DNA of 64,000 nucleotides from Vermamoeba vermiformis. Taxonomy: Eukaryota; Tubulinea; Echinamoebida. A model generated the notes under the pieces. It searched no databases and was not told where the DNA came from. It saw nothing but the letters and a program-made list of their open reading frames with translations. The stretch covers positions 558,001-622,000 of the forward strand of contig JBEWZL010000013.1 in assembly GCA_045837725.1 (NCBI GenBank). The letters are read 5' to 3'. Positions 32,789 to 45,500 of the stretch are shown here, piece by piece. Position 1 is the first letter of the stretch. Each line of letters begins with the position of its first letter. The position numbers were made by a program, and so were the translations under genes.

Positions 32789-35218
32789 ATGAATAAGTTG
32801 TTCGTGATCGTTGCGCTAGGTTTAGTTGCCTTCTCATGCGCCATCAAGCCACTCAAGTTTGACGAATATCCTTTCCAACAACGCCACTTCCCTGAATGGG
32901 TGGATCGTGTTCCCGTTTCTAACGTACGTAATATAATATAATATTATACAGGAAATTTAACCATAATATTGCAATTAACGTGGGTAATATCTTTGCCAAT
33001 TTGATAGTTTTAGTTTAAAAAACTTTTGGCAGGAATGAATTAATTTATTTTGAAGCGAAAAATAATCACGTAATTTCGTATTCAGGGTTGGACCGAAGCC
33101 AATGTTGCCGTTCCTTCGGATGCCGAGATGCATCTGACAATTGCTTTGAAAATTCGCAATGCCGAGCAACTTGAGGTATTATAGTTACTATTTAACCAAT
33201 AAGTTGTACTAACGAGATTTCAGGCTAAATTCTGGTCTGTGTCCGATCCCGACAATTCTGACTACGGTAAAGACTTTGTTGCCTTTTCTGCAACAAAATT
33301 AACGTTATTGACAATTATAGGCAAATATATGACTTTGGAACAATTGGCCTCTTTGATTGCACCTTTGGACTCCGACATTGAAGTTGTTCGCTCATGGTTG
33401 AGATCTTACGGCATCACTTCGATGGAGAGTGTTGTCACCAAGGACTACTTGAACGTTGTTGCTCCTGTCAGCGTCGTCGAAAAGGTACGTTGTGCAAAAT
33501 ATTGTGATGTAATATGACTGGGCAAGAGAGCTGGTCATCCCGCAGCATGCGCACTCGCGATAAACTGATCTCTGATTCTCTTCCGTAGATGTTCCAAGTC
33601 TCCATTCGCTACTTCAAGAACACTTATCGCACCAACGAGGCAATGTTGCTGCGCTCTACTGTCCCCTATTCAATCCCCAAGCACTTGTCGAACTTGATTG
33701 ATGTTGTGTTCGGTATCACTACCTTCCCTGCCACTCGTCCCGTCATCGAAATGTCCAAGCGATCCGTTCAACAGTTCGGACCTAACGTTGACCCTATCGT
33801 CGTCAAGAAGACCATGCACATTGGCTCCTTCAATGGTACTGGTCGTGCTGACAACATTCAAGTAAGTGTGCTTGATACGATGCGGACTGTTATCTTACGC
33901 TTCTCTTTGATAGGCTGTTGCTCAATTCTTGGAGCAATACTACTCCCCCAGCGATCTCTCTCAGTTTTTCCAATCCTACAACTTGCCCAACAACGTAAGT
34001 GTTAGTACTCTAGTAACGCACGCGTGCTCACTATTTCTCGCAGAAAGTTGCTAAAGTCATTGGTCCCAACGATCCCACTAACCCCGGAATTGAAGGTGTG
34101 TTACTACTTTACCATATAATGCGCGTCTCTAACCGGTTACGCATAGCTTCATTGGACATTGAGTACATCATGGGTACTGCCACTGGAGTCAAGACTTGGT
34201 TCTACTACACTGCTGGTCGTCACGCACAACAAGAGCCGTTCTTGCAATGGATTGTTGGCGTTAACAACCAATCTACTTACCCTAATGTTGTCTCTGTTTC
34301 CTACGGCGACTTCGAGGCTTCGTTGTCGCTGAGCTACATGACCAAGTGCAACGTCGAGTTCGCCAAGGCGTAAGTTTGGAGACATTACATCTCACTATCA
34401 CGTGCTCATGTTGACGTAGTGGTGTTCGTGGTATTACCGTGATGTTTGCCTCTGGTGATTCTGGTGTTGGTTGCAATAACTGCGCCATGTTTGTTCCCAA
34501 CTGGCCTGCCAGCAGCCCTTACGTCACTTCAGTCGGCGGTGTGGTGCTTGACAGCGCTAGCCCCTTCCAAGTTGAGGGTGATTCGATCTCATCTGGTGGC
34601 TTCTCTAACGTGTTCTCCACTCCTACTTATCAAGTAAGGCTCCTTCGTGATCTATTGATATTCGTATTAATTGCGCGTGCAGGCCCAAGCTGTTCAAAAC
34701 TTCTTGAAGACCTCATCCAACCTCCCTCCTTCATCGTTCTACAACTCTACTGGTCGTGCCATGCCCGATATCGCTGCCTACTCCGAGAACGTTCAAGTTG
34801 CAGTCGGTGGTAGCTGGACTCCTGTTGGTACGGATCGAGATCCTGTAATTTGTTAGATCTCTAACAGTTTTATAGGTGGTACTTCTTGCGCTTCTCCTAT
34901 TGCTGCCGGCGTCATGTCATTGATCAACGAGGCATTGATGGCCAAGGGCAAGCCCACTCTCGGTTTCGTCAACCCTCTGATCTACAAAATTGCTGCTAGC
35001 AACTCTAAGGCTTTCTATGGTGAGTATCCTACGCATTAATTTATAGTTAAGTGCGAGACATTAACGTGTGCGCACTAGACGTTACTACCGGATCTAACCC
35101 TGACGATTGCTGCCCTGGCTTCCAATGCGTGCCTGGTTGGGACGCTGTCACTGGCTTGGGCATTCCAATGTTCGCTGAGCTTCGCGACGCCATCTTCAAG
35201 ACCTTGAACGTACTCTAA
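32789..35218 (+). CDS. Sedolisin (S53) serine-carboxyl protease, tripeptidyl-peptidase type
   Basis: Secreted or lysosomal pre-pro-protease of 567 aa. Exons: 32789-32923, 33086-33175, 33224-33266, 33321-33484, 33589-33861, 33914-33994, 34044-34095, 34147-34369, 34420-34633, 34683-34827, 34876-35019, 35079-35218. The signal peptide (MNKLFVIVALGLVAFSCA) is followed by the Pro-kumamolisin prodomain (WSVSDPDNSDYGKYMTLEQL). In the catalytic domain the Glu/Asp pair lies in IEASLDIEY, the oxyanion Asp in SGDSGVGC and the nucleophile Ser in GGTSCASPIAAG. The calcium-binding end has a two-Cys variant (DDCCPGF) and GWDAVTGLGIP. Codon use is C-rich at third positions compared with neighbours, suggesting high expression. 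The gene has 12 exons and no lesions. Confidence 0.95.
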
Positions 35219-35371
35219 GAACTCCCATTGTGGATATTTTGGACTTGTGACTAGGACTTAGAAAATAAACCAGTTAAGAGCCATTCTTCCTTAAATGCTA
35301 ATTACCAATTACGGACTTAAAGAATTGCGCAGGCCTGCTGTCATTGTGAACTGGAAACTTGTTTGTAGTGA

Positions 35372-35437
35372 TTTTTTTCGTTTTTTTTTTTTTGGGGTTT
35401 TTGGCCCCCCCCCCCCCTTTGGGCGCCCCCCCCCTTT
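35372..35437. repeat. Homopolymer-rich low-complexity patch
   Basis: A sharp patch contains T13, then GGGG, TTTTT, GG, C13, TTT, GGG and C9 within 66 bases, between the protease and the F-box/WD40 gene. Nothing else in this window has such G/C homopolymers. It may be a real low-complexity site or an assembly artefact. Confidence 0.8.
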
Positions 35438-35513
35438 CATTGAAGGGTGGTTGTGAGTTTTCTGTCCTTTTCGCGATTTTATTAACTGTTCGAATAGTAA
35501 AAGCACAAGCACC

Positions 35514-38500
35514 ATGGATCTTCTTCCTGAAGAGTGCCTTGATATTATTGTATCTTATCTCGACGCTGTCAGCTTGACACGATTGGGACTTTCTTCGACA
35601 CGTCTTAGATCGTAAGTTTTCACGTTTGTTTCGACAATTTCATTTATTTACTACTTAAACTATATAAATGGTTGCAAAATAGATATTTGCTATTGTCGTT
35701 AAATTGTCGAATTTAATTTTTATTTTTTTTTCAGTTCGTGCTTCTCGCCCCGCTATTGGACCAATGTCGATTTTTCAATTAGCAGTGCACATAATATCAA
35801 TTTGGAATTTATTACAAAATTACCGAAGTTCGCCACAGAACTACAGACTCTCAACATTCAAAAATGCGCGTCAATCAACTTGGATTCGCTAGTCCCCCTT
35901 GGTATGATCTTTAATTTGCAGAATCATTCTGATATATATTTTATAGTATTTCAATTCAAAAGCTTAGAGCTAATTAAGCACGACGGACAACACCGACTTC
36001 TGGATGAGACTGTTGCAGTCAACAGGATGCTTAATAACGCCGATAAATTGCTCGAAATGAGTAAAAATCGTGAAAGTGACCACGTTAATGACTATAGAAC
36101 AACAAAATTTGACAACGCAGGTAAGATTCTTTTTAACAAATCCAACATTTCTCGGATCTTACAACGTGTAAATAGTACGACAAGCCCGAGCACTATTATG
36201 GGATGCTTTGTACGTAGTTGTGGCCAACAAACGAGGCACCAAACATATTCTGAGGGAAGAAGCGAACTTCGACAGTACGTCGTACACCCACCCTTACACG
36301 GAACAATTCTGAGCTTAGACTAACATTTATATAATATAGACATTACTCATCCTCAAGAGAGTCTCGATCTCATTATTAAACGACTACGTGAGACTGAAAA
36401 TATGTTACAGCAACCTTTGAAATTATGGCCCAACACCCTCACGTACGAAACTTCTTTGATTCTTTTGTTCGACTAAACGCAAATTAATCCACCTTTTTCT
36501 TATTAGATGCAAGGCTGCAATCAACGGAACATCGTTCGTCAAAGATCCTCGCACGCAAAAAGTCTATCTCGCGTGTGCCGTGACCGGAGAGATTGTGCTG
36601 TGGGACTTGGCCACCAGATCAGTGTTCAAAGTGTTCAATTACATCGATTCATTTGATATTATTACCAAGAAGGAAGCAAAGAAGGCGCAACAGTTCAAAA
36701 ATGTGTTGCTGTTCAAGCACTCGGATCGAGTTTTATTGTTTGGAGGTACTTCGGTAGGCGCTGTTTGCTGGGACTACGACACAAAGAAAATAATTTACGA
36801 GATTAAAGTACCGATAAAAACTAGCGGGGGTTACACGAGCAAATATTGTAAGTCATATTTTAAGCTTCGTATCTTCGGATCTGACATTTTCCGGATCTTT
36901 TTAGATGCCCAAAACTGGGAAATCACTAACAAAGGCGAAGGCATATTAAAGCATCATGATGGAGCAATCTTGTTTGATCTTGGGACCGGCGAATTTGGAA
37001 AAAAGTTGAGCAAACCCAAAAAGACTCACAAAAATGTTTGGTCTTCATCGAATAACGGCTTGCTATTGACTGGATTAAAAAATGAAGATACCAATACACT
37101 CAAATTAGATATTTTCAACGTATTCACCGAAGAGACAAAACATCTCTTTAAAGTTCAGAACATGCCAGCTGAAGACTACGATGATATTGACGGAAAAATG
37201 CAACTCGATTGGTTTGAAGATCGGCTAATCGCTTTGCAAGCAGGTGATGGAGTTCATATATATCAAACCGAATCAAGTGATGGTAAAGTGTTATTAGCTT
37301 ATTTTCAAATTTCAATGGATCTAACCATCTTTATAGAACACAATTACAAATTGAGTTTAATCATCACGCCTAAGAAGAGAGTATTAGAAGTAAAGTTCCT
37401 TTCGAGCGAATTACTGCTCCTTGACAACGATATCTACAACGTGCGAACAGGTCAGTTGGTGACATTGCCGATCATTTCCAAATCATCTTTATTCAACCAA
37501 ATTTTGTATTTGCATAGGAGCTCTCGAGGTATCATTAGGAAATGGACCAATAGGCAACTTTGTCATTTACAGCCCCGAACTCAAGCTTGTTGTTCGAGTG
37601 CAGCACATCGGACTGGCCAACATCTATGACGTCGAGACAAAACAGAAAGTTGAACTAGAGCCGAGTGGCACGTAGTAGCTGAGACCTATTACCTGCTATA
37701 GAAATCCTAACGCATTTTGTTTTAGTCATGCCTTTGTGCGCCATTTCAAAGTTGACCGATGACACTGTTTTGTTGCACGGAAATAGCGGCGTCTTTGCCT
37801 CTATCATTAACTACCACGGGCGTAACTACGCTAAATGTATGTTGAATTATTCTATTATCATATTCTAACAGGTAATTAGTTGCCCTTAAAGAAAACAAAG
37901 TCCTCGAAACTGTTGACACGCCATTGCAAGTGTTGGACGTGTCTTCAGATGGCAAATACGCACTCGCTCAAAATGAGTGCTACTCTTGGAAAGAGAGACA
38001 CGACGTCATTTTTCGCGTGTTTGAAGTGGAGACGAAGACAGTTGTGTTCGAGAAGAAGTTCTTGGGCGATCTGTCACAGTCAGTCACTTGGTACGTCAGT
38101 GCAGTTGGTCGATTCATGCCAAAACATCCTAATCAAGTCCTATTGGCTCATCCTCAAGGTAAAAAAATCATTAAAAGTACACTAGCTTACGTAATGACGT
38201 TTACTGTAGCCGGCTTTCAAATCTTCGATATTTTCAGTGGAAAACTCGTCCAAGACTTTTCTGGCCCACCTTTTGACGGCTTAGACAATCACGTAAAAAT
38301 CAGCCCAGGCAAGTAATATTTTCATAATATTTATACTGAGATCTTGCAAGAAGTACTAATTCTTTGCAGATGAACGATACGTGCTGTACTATACCGTCCG
38401 TCGAAATATGGGCTGCAATGTAGTGGTAGACCTACTCGAGAGAAAAGTGTACTCTTTGAGCGGTCATACAACCAATGCCGATTCCATTGCATTTAATCCC

Positions 38501-39077
38501 GTCAATCCGAGTCAAGTTGTGACTGCTGGGTGCGGAATCAGAGTGTTTAACTTGCCTAGTACCCAAGTTGCCTTTTACGTCACAAGACAACTCGATGGAC
38601 TTGTCCAAACGGTTCGCGAACCCGAAGATGTATGCAATTGCTAATTCCCTGAAAACTATTTAAACTAACTCAACTCATTTGCAGCTTGTCTGTCTGAAAT
38701 TCTCACCAGACGGAAAGTACTTGGCCGCTTTGGACGCACCTTCACGAGGTCCCTGGGGTCTTGAGATTGTAAGTAGAATATTACTTTTTCGTATTTTAGT
38801 TGCACTTGGGACCTACTATCATCCATATTAATAGCATCATATTTAATGAATTACTATCGGATAGGCAAACACGCTAATTAGGGTGTACGAAACAACGCAA
38901 TTCACTCTCGTGTCATCATTTGACACCGGAGGTCAAGCACGAGCACTCTATTGGACCGATAATGAGCGCGCAATCGTTGGATTAGTCAATGGCGAACTGC
39001 TGACGTTGCAACTAGTAGTGAAAGAGTACTGCAAGCTGTTCCAGTACATTGTTCCTTCACAACGAAAAACCAAATAA
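35514..39077 (+). CDS. F-box / WD40-type repeat protein
   Basis: An 885-aa protein. Exons: 35514-35611, 35735-35901, 35947-36120, 36185-36274, 36340-36442, 36507-36847, 36905-37282, 37337-37450, 37518-37664, 37726-37836, 37880-38158, 38210-38308, 38370-38629, 38685-38768, 38865-39077. An N-terminal F-box (LLPEECLDIIVSYLDAVSL) is followed by a region starting SPRYWTNVDFSI and many degenerate WD40-like blades, such as GEIVLWDLATRSVFK, SPDERYVLYY and LKFSPDGKYLAALD. It is probably a substrate adaptor of an SCF ubiquitin ligase. The intron after exon 12 uses a GC donor (gcaagt), which preserves SPDERYV. The exon 9/10 junction is the weakest: frame needs a donor at 37665 (gtggca) rather than the stronger-looking gtagta seven bases later, or one base is missing. 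Confidence 0.82.
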
Positions 39078-39323
39078 ACCTAGCTTTTTTACAGTTAAAA
39101 TTTGATGGATGCCTAACTAGCGACAAGACAATTAAGACTTGCCCAGGTCGGATTTGTTGTTAATCATTGAACGACTAAAGAGTCTTGTACGACCCAACGT
39201 GACCGTATGTATGATTATGTGACAATTAATTGCTTATAATAAGATTGAATTATCGGTCGATTGGTCTGCATTTACGTGCCCTCAAGAACAATATTAAAAC
39301 TAATGAATCGTTAACTACAGTCT

Positions 39324-40277
39324 TTAATCATCTGCATACTCGTCGTAATCATCGACGTAATCTTCTTCTTCAGAATAATAGTCATCATTAGCACCATATA
39401 ACTTGCGCGGGGACGAGTCTGAATTATTAGCCTAGGTAATGCAAGTTAGGATCTGGAACAGATGCTTATGCTTTTATATTAAAAAATCATAATAAATTGG
39501 GTAATGGTTTAATAGCCAAATAAGGAAAATAATTAAATCAACTTACAACTGGACGACCGTTCCAAAGAGCCTTCAAATCGCCATCCACGGCAAATAGATC
39601 TTGCATCAGATTTTCGGGATCAAATTGTCTCTCATTGACGAGATCAATTTTAATGCATTCTAATCGGTCTATGATTTCGTTAACGGATTGAAGCGCGAAG
39701 GGATCGGATGACTTCAAACTTTCATTCTTAAACTTGTACAACGCTTCAGCATTAGCCATTAGTCGCATAACTTCTTGCGTAAAGAAACTAAAGTCTAGTC
39801 CTGATACGTCAAGCTCAACTTCTATTCATAGAAAAAAAGTCAGATCTTGATCGTGTTTTTCCAAGATCTCACGCCAACTCGTGTCATAGTTTTAGTACGA
39901 ACCTTCTGGCTTCTTCTTTGGAGGCTCTTCAAATATTTTTTCGTCACTGGTACCATCAGGGCGGAAATTATAATGTACAGCATGAAATTGCAGATTGCAC
40001 AATGGCTGAAGCGAATTAGATCTCTGATTCTCGGATATCACGCGTCATATTACTTACGCAATTAATCTTTACACGAGCCCATTCTTCAATACAATCAAAG
40101 CTATAATTGAATGGTTATTAGTCTCGTGAACGTTGGAAAAATATTTTTGAAAATGCAAAAAAAAATCGTTATTATTTCAGTCACTTACCAAAATTCGTGG
40201 CTACATTCGACTATAACAGAATATTGGCCTTGTTTAATAGGACTAATACAGATCGCACAGGTTTTGACGTTCTCCAT
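39324..40277 (-). CDS. RING-finger protein, putative E3 ubiquitin ligase
   Basis: A 205-aa protein. Exons: 40277-40189, 40100-40058, 40005-39903, 39821-39547, 39431-39324; phases close. The N-terminal RING reads CAICISPIKQGQY...CSHEFCFDCIEEW...NCPLCNLQF, a C3HC4 pattern with normal spacing. It is followed by a VHYNFRPDG strand like that after the RING in Topors-type proteins. A basic PPKKKPE and an alpha-helical middle follow, ending in a very acidic Tyr/Asp/Glu tail (YYSEEEDYVDDYDEYADD). It would transfer ubiquitin (or act as a SUMO ligase, if truly Topors-like); the substrate is unknown. No membrane or signal segment is seen. Confidence 0.85.
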
Positions 40278-40646
40278 TTTTTCCTTCTAGTTTCTTCGAT
40301 TCTTCCTCCAAATGGTAGTAATAATATAACAATAAATAAGATTATATGCAACACTTATTGATCATGCATAAAATTGTGTTGTTAAGAATAGAGACAAGAT
40401 CTAATCCGGTTTTCTTGCAGCAAGCTTAGGTGCACAAAATAGCCTTCGTGTCCTATGAAAGTAGTCCTTAAACTAATTAAAGGACTACAAAATAAATATA
40501 ATACAAATAGAGCAGTTTGTCCTCTGCGGACAAGAGTGAAAAAATGCGCTTTCCATTTTTTTGTTTTTTAAACTGTTCCGAGCACGACGGCAGCTATTTA
40601 TTCAATAATTCAAAGTATATACTGTAAGAATAAATAGGACTTCACA
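40278..40646. other. Divergent intergenic region
   Basis: About 370 bases lie between the starts of the RING gene and the Bucentaur gene. The region should act as a shared promoter. It is AT-rich, and no other feature is seen. Confidence 0.45.
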
Positions 40647-42171
40647 ATGGCGGACAAAAATCCTGGTTTCTTTGATTCGGATGAGGAAGATGACGACTTT
40701 GTACCGCAAGGTAATTTAGATCAGTTAAATCGAAATATTTTTATATCTTATTTGTGTATATATACGCCATTTGCACCTTAAATTCCAATTTTTATGCCGT
40801 TTTCAAACAAAATTAGGAATAAGGTTTATTCACGAACTACGAAGGAATAATTAATCGAATTTACTAGCTACGTTATTACATATTTTAATATGAAGTAAAT
40901 TTTAAATTTATGCTGTTTTAGATGAAAGCGATGACGCGATCGAGCCGGATGAAGAAGAGCAAACTAATACAAACGCTCCTGGCACGCAGAAAAAAGGAAA
41001 GAAAAATACCAAGAAAAATACTTCAAGGTATGTACATTATACAATGCCTATTTTCATTACGAAATATTTCTGTTAATTTTAGTTTTTGAATTTGACCGTT
41101 ACACGAAACTATTCGTGACCTTTTCAAGTTTTTGCTTGCTTAATTTTTAATATTTTTATAAGGAGGAGGAAGGGCGGATTATATTTGAGCGATGAGGAGC
41201 CAGCTGAAGAAAATGAAAGCACAAATTTAGAACCGAAAGATGACACGCAAGATCCAACGAGCACTGACGGCAAATCTGATTTACAAACCACGACAAATAT
41301 CGATATATGTCGTATATATAATAACAATAATAATCCTTTGGCCCAATCCAATCCAGATCCGTCTCCAGCAAATGACGCAACCATGAACGAAAATCCTGGT
41401 ACTAATTCAACCGATAATTCGAAGAAAAGAAAATTAGACGATTTATGGGCTGAATTAAATAAGCCCGTAGCAAAGAAAAAAGCTCCGCCTAAGACTGTTT
41501 TGCCTTGGGCTTTTGCTCCTGCCGCACCCAAGACGAACGGCACTACAACCACAAATAATGATAATAGTAGTAGTACTAGTGTCTCGGGTCTAGAAGGTGA
41601 GAAGAAAGAAGTCACGATAAATGCAAATGAAATTCTCGGTTTGAACACGTCGGAAGAGAAGAAAGTTACCATCACACAAACATTCAATTTTGCGGGAGAA
41701 GAGGTGAAGTAAGTAATAGTCGACACCTATTATCAATATACAAAACCATATTTAATATTGCGTTAACTGGCCGCAAAAAAAACTTTCGAAAGATCTGGAT
41801 CAACCGTGGATCTTCAACACGAGTTTTACAACACACGTTATTTGAGTATAGTACTAATAGTATTAATATATAGGGTTACTAAGGAGGTCGATGCTAAGAA
41901 TGTTCCTATTGCCAAGGGCTCAAAAGGTCTCGAAAGCGTGCTGTCGAAAATCAAGGGTCAGAAAAAGATGACGTCAACGCAGAAATCAGCTCTCGATTGG
42001 AATCAATTTAAAGAAAAAGAAGGAATTGAACAAGAGTTACAACACGCTGCTAAAGACGGTTATTTGGAGAAAGTTGCGTTCATGGAAAGGACAGATCTTC
42101 GACAATTCGAGAAGGAAAAAGAACTACGCGATGAAGTGCGAAAGATTAATGCTAAGAAGCAAAGTAAATAA
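40647..42171 (+). CDS. Bucentaur (BCNT/CFDP1/SWC5) chromatin factor
   Basis: A 337-aa nuclear protein. Exons: 40647-40710, 40922-41027, 41163-41708, 41874-42171. The N-terminus is acidic (FFDSDEEDDDF), as in SWC5, where it binds histone H2A-H2B. The low-complexity middle contains KKRKLDDLWAELN. The C-terminal BCNT-C domain is clear: KKMTSTQKSALDWNQFKEKE, DGYLEKVAFMERTDLRQFE. SWC5/CFDP1 is a subunit of the SWR1/SRCAP remodeller that deposits histone H2A.Z. The start was chosen as the first ATG of the acidic exon. Confidence 0.93.
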
Positions 42172-42522
42172 GATAATAATAAACTGTAATATATTTTCAT
42201 TGATCCCGCATGGATCCGCTCAAACTATTACGATCTCGCATCCAACATTCTTTGCGACCTTAGAACCTTCCAAAATTATTCATGCTTATTAAGTTATTGT
42301 CATCAACAGAACCTTCTCGAAGATTGCACCCTCTCCAGCATTGTGTCTCAATTATTCGCCACGGGCCAATTTTTTTTGACCGTTTTTAGGCTCGCGGAAC
42401 GTGTGACCTCTCGTCCTTTCTTTTGTCCTCATTTCGGTACCACAAGAGGTACGTATATTAGTATTATTATAGTTGATGATATACAGCGATTAATTTTTGA
42501 TTATCACGATCCAGCAGTCACA
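42172..42522. other. Intergenic region upstream of glycine decarboxylase
   Basis: About 350 bases lie between two plus-strand genes. The region should contain the glycine decarboxylase promoter. Pyrimidine-rich blocks occur near 42,365-42,430. No coding sequence or RNA gene was recognised. Confidence 0.45.
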
Positions 42523-45500
42523 ATGTCGAGATTAACCTCGTTAGCAAAAGTTTGCGGTTCGTTGGTGTCCCGAACGGCTCCAGCACGCGCTTCGTCGATC
42601 TTTAGCGCACGAAATGGTATTAGATCGATTAATTTTGTGGTTGGTTATTGAATAGTCTCGAATCTAATCTCACTTTTCGCAGTGTCGGCTAAAATTGCTC
42701 CTTCCGTGCAATCAGCTCAGGTAAATATTATATGAATAATTGAGATCTATTATATGCGGCTATTACAGTTGCCAAATCTTTCTTTGTATTTTTCATTAAA
42801 ATATTTTTCCAATCTCGGGAGTTAATCAATTATACCCTGCATTGTATTCCAATACTAATACTATGATTATAGACTTCTTTCATCCACAATAAAATGTCGT
42901 GTTTCTCAACGCGATCTTACTCATCGGGCGTTTTCGAGTCCCTCGACAAGTTTACCAAGAGACACATTGGATCTGGCAAAGAAGAAGATCTCACTTCAAT
43001 GTTGAACCAAATTGGATTAAAATCATTGGACGAGCTTACTCAAAAAGCCGTTCCTCCTCAGATTAGAACTCAAAATCCGTTACAAGTCGGTCCTGAGCGA
43101 GGTGAAACCGAATTGTTGAAGGACTTGAAGGCTACTGCTCAAAAGAACAAAATTTTGAGGAACTTTATCGGCATGGGCTATTATGGAACTATTACTCCCA
43201 ACGGTAAGTTTTTTTTTTCGACGGATTCTGTCGTGACCTCACAATCGAGTTAAGGCGTGAACATAATATTATTTAATTAAGCAATTTATTTTATGGCTTG
43301 ATTGCGCGATAATATCTTTTTTTGACCCACGCGACCTTTGGCGATCGGAACAACGCGCGCGATCTCAAGATACCCTTTCTAACCGTTCAATTTGCCCTTG
43401 TTAGTGATCCTTCGTAACATTGTTGAGAACCCTGCATGGTACACTCCTTACACTCCCTACCAAGCTGAGATCTCTCAAGGTCGTTTGGAATCCCTTTTGA
43501 ACTACCAAACTATGGTTGCAGATCTGACTGGTTTGCCCATGTCCAACGCCTCTTTGCTCGACGAGGCTACTGCTGCTGCTGAGGCCATGTTCTTGACTTA
43601 CAATATTGCTGGCAAGAAGAAGGATGTCGTTTTCTTCGTCTCCGTAAGTACTCGACTTCTTTACTTAAAGGACTTAAAATACGACAAATTTAACACTAAT
43701 AATTAAATATTAAACCGTATCGGTAACACTTGGTCATTATGTATTTACAAACAATTTTGGAGGAGCTCGTTACACAATCCGAAAGTTTCAGATTATTAAC
43801 GTAATTTATTTTCTAGGAACTCTGCCACCCTCAAACCATCTCAGTCGTCAAGACTCGCGCTGAATGGATGAACATTAAGGTCGTCGTCGGTGATCACAAG
43901 ACTTTGGATCCCTCTAAGCACGAACTTTGCGGTGTTTTGATTCAAGTACGTAATTATACTAATAATTTGAATATATGCACTTCAGTTACGACTTGTGGGC
44001 CTAACTTATTTACTAGTACCCCGCCACTGACGGTAGCATTCACGATTACAAATCGTTGGTCGAGAAGGTGCACGCCACCAAGGGTCTCGTAGTTTGCGCT
44101 ACTGACTTGTTGGCTTTGACTATGCTCACTCCTCCTGGCGAGTTCGGTGTTGATATTGCTGTTGGTAATGCTCAACGCTTTGGTGTTCCTCTCGGTTATG
44201 GTGGTCCTCACGCCGCTTTCTTGGCCACTAAGGTACATTGCAACTAACGCTAGCTCTTTGGTAGATTGACTAACATTGCGGATAGGACGAGTACAAGCGT
44301 ATGATGCCTGGCCGTATTATTGGTGTCTCCAAGGACTCCCGCGGTCAACCTGCCATGCGTCTCTCTTTGCAGACTCGTGAACAACACATTCGCCGTGAGA
44401 AGGCTACTAGCAACATTTGCACTGCTCAAGTCCTCTTGGCTAACGTCAATGCTATGTAAGTATCGAGAGAACTAGAGGTCAAGAACGTGCCCTAATATCG
44501 CGTTATAGGTACGCCGTCTACCACGGTCCTAAGGGTCTCCGCACCATTGCTGAGCACGTTCACAGCAAGGCCAACGTGTTCTCAGCTCACGTCAAGGAAT
44601 TGGGCTACAAGGTTGGTGAGGCTCCTTACTTCGATACTGTCCGTGTCGAATTGGCCAAGGGCTCCTCTGCTGAGTTCCAACAACTCGCCGTCAAGAACGG
44701 TATCAACGTCCGCGCTTTGGACAACAAGACCGTCACCATCTCTGTTGACGAGACTACCACCAAGGACGACATTGCCGCTTTGTTGAACGTCTTTGCTCAA
44801 GCCAACGGCAAGACTGCCAACGTTGCCGACAAGCTCGAAAAGGCTCAAACTAACGTCACGATCCCTGCCAACTTCCACAGAAAGAGCGCTTACTTGACTC
44901 ACCCCGTGTTCAACAGCTACCACTCTGAGCACGAGATGTTGCGTTACATCTTCCGCTTGCACAACAAGGACTTGGGTCTCGTCCACTCCATGATTCCTTT
45001 GGGCTCTTGCACCATGAAATTGAACGCCACTGCCGAAATGATCCCCGTCACTTGGCCCGAGTTCAACAGCATTCACCCCTTCGTTCCTATCGACCAAACT
45101 GAAGGCTACCAAAAGATGTTCAACGACCTCGAGCGTCAATTGGCTGACATCACTGGCTTCCACTCTGTCTCTTTGCAACCCAACGCTGGTTCTCAAGGAG
45201 AGTACGCCGGTCTCTTGGCCATTCGTCAATACCAAAAGGCTCACAACCAAGCTCACCGTGACATTTGCTTGATCCCCGTCTCTGCTCACGGCACTAACCC
45301 CGCTAGCGCTATGATGCTTGGCTTGCAAGTCGTCCCTGTTGCTTGCGATGAGGAGGGTAACATCGACGTTGCTGACCTCAAGGCCAAGGCCGAGAAACAC
45401 AAGGACAAGTTGTCTTGCATCATGATCACTTATCCTTCCACTCACGGTGTCTTCGAGGGTACCGTTAAAGATATTTGCAAGATCGTCCACGATAACGGCG

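Noticed and set aside
41124-41726. 200-codon antisense frame opposite the Bucentaur gene
   Set aside because: It lies opposite a well-supported exon. Its hydrophobic composition is the complement of Lys/Glu/Asn codons.
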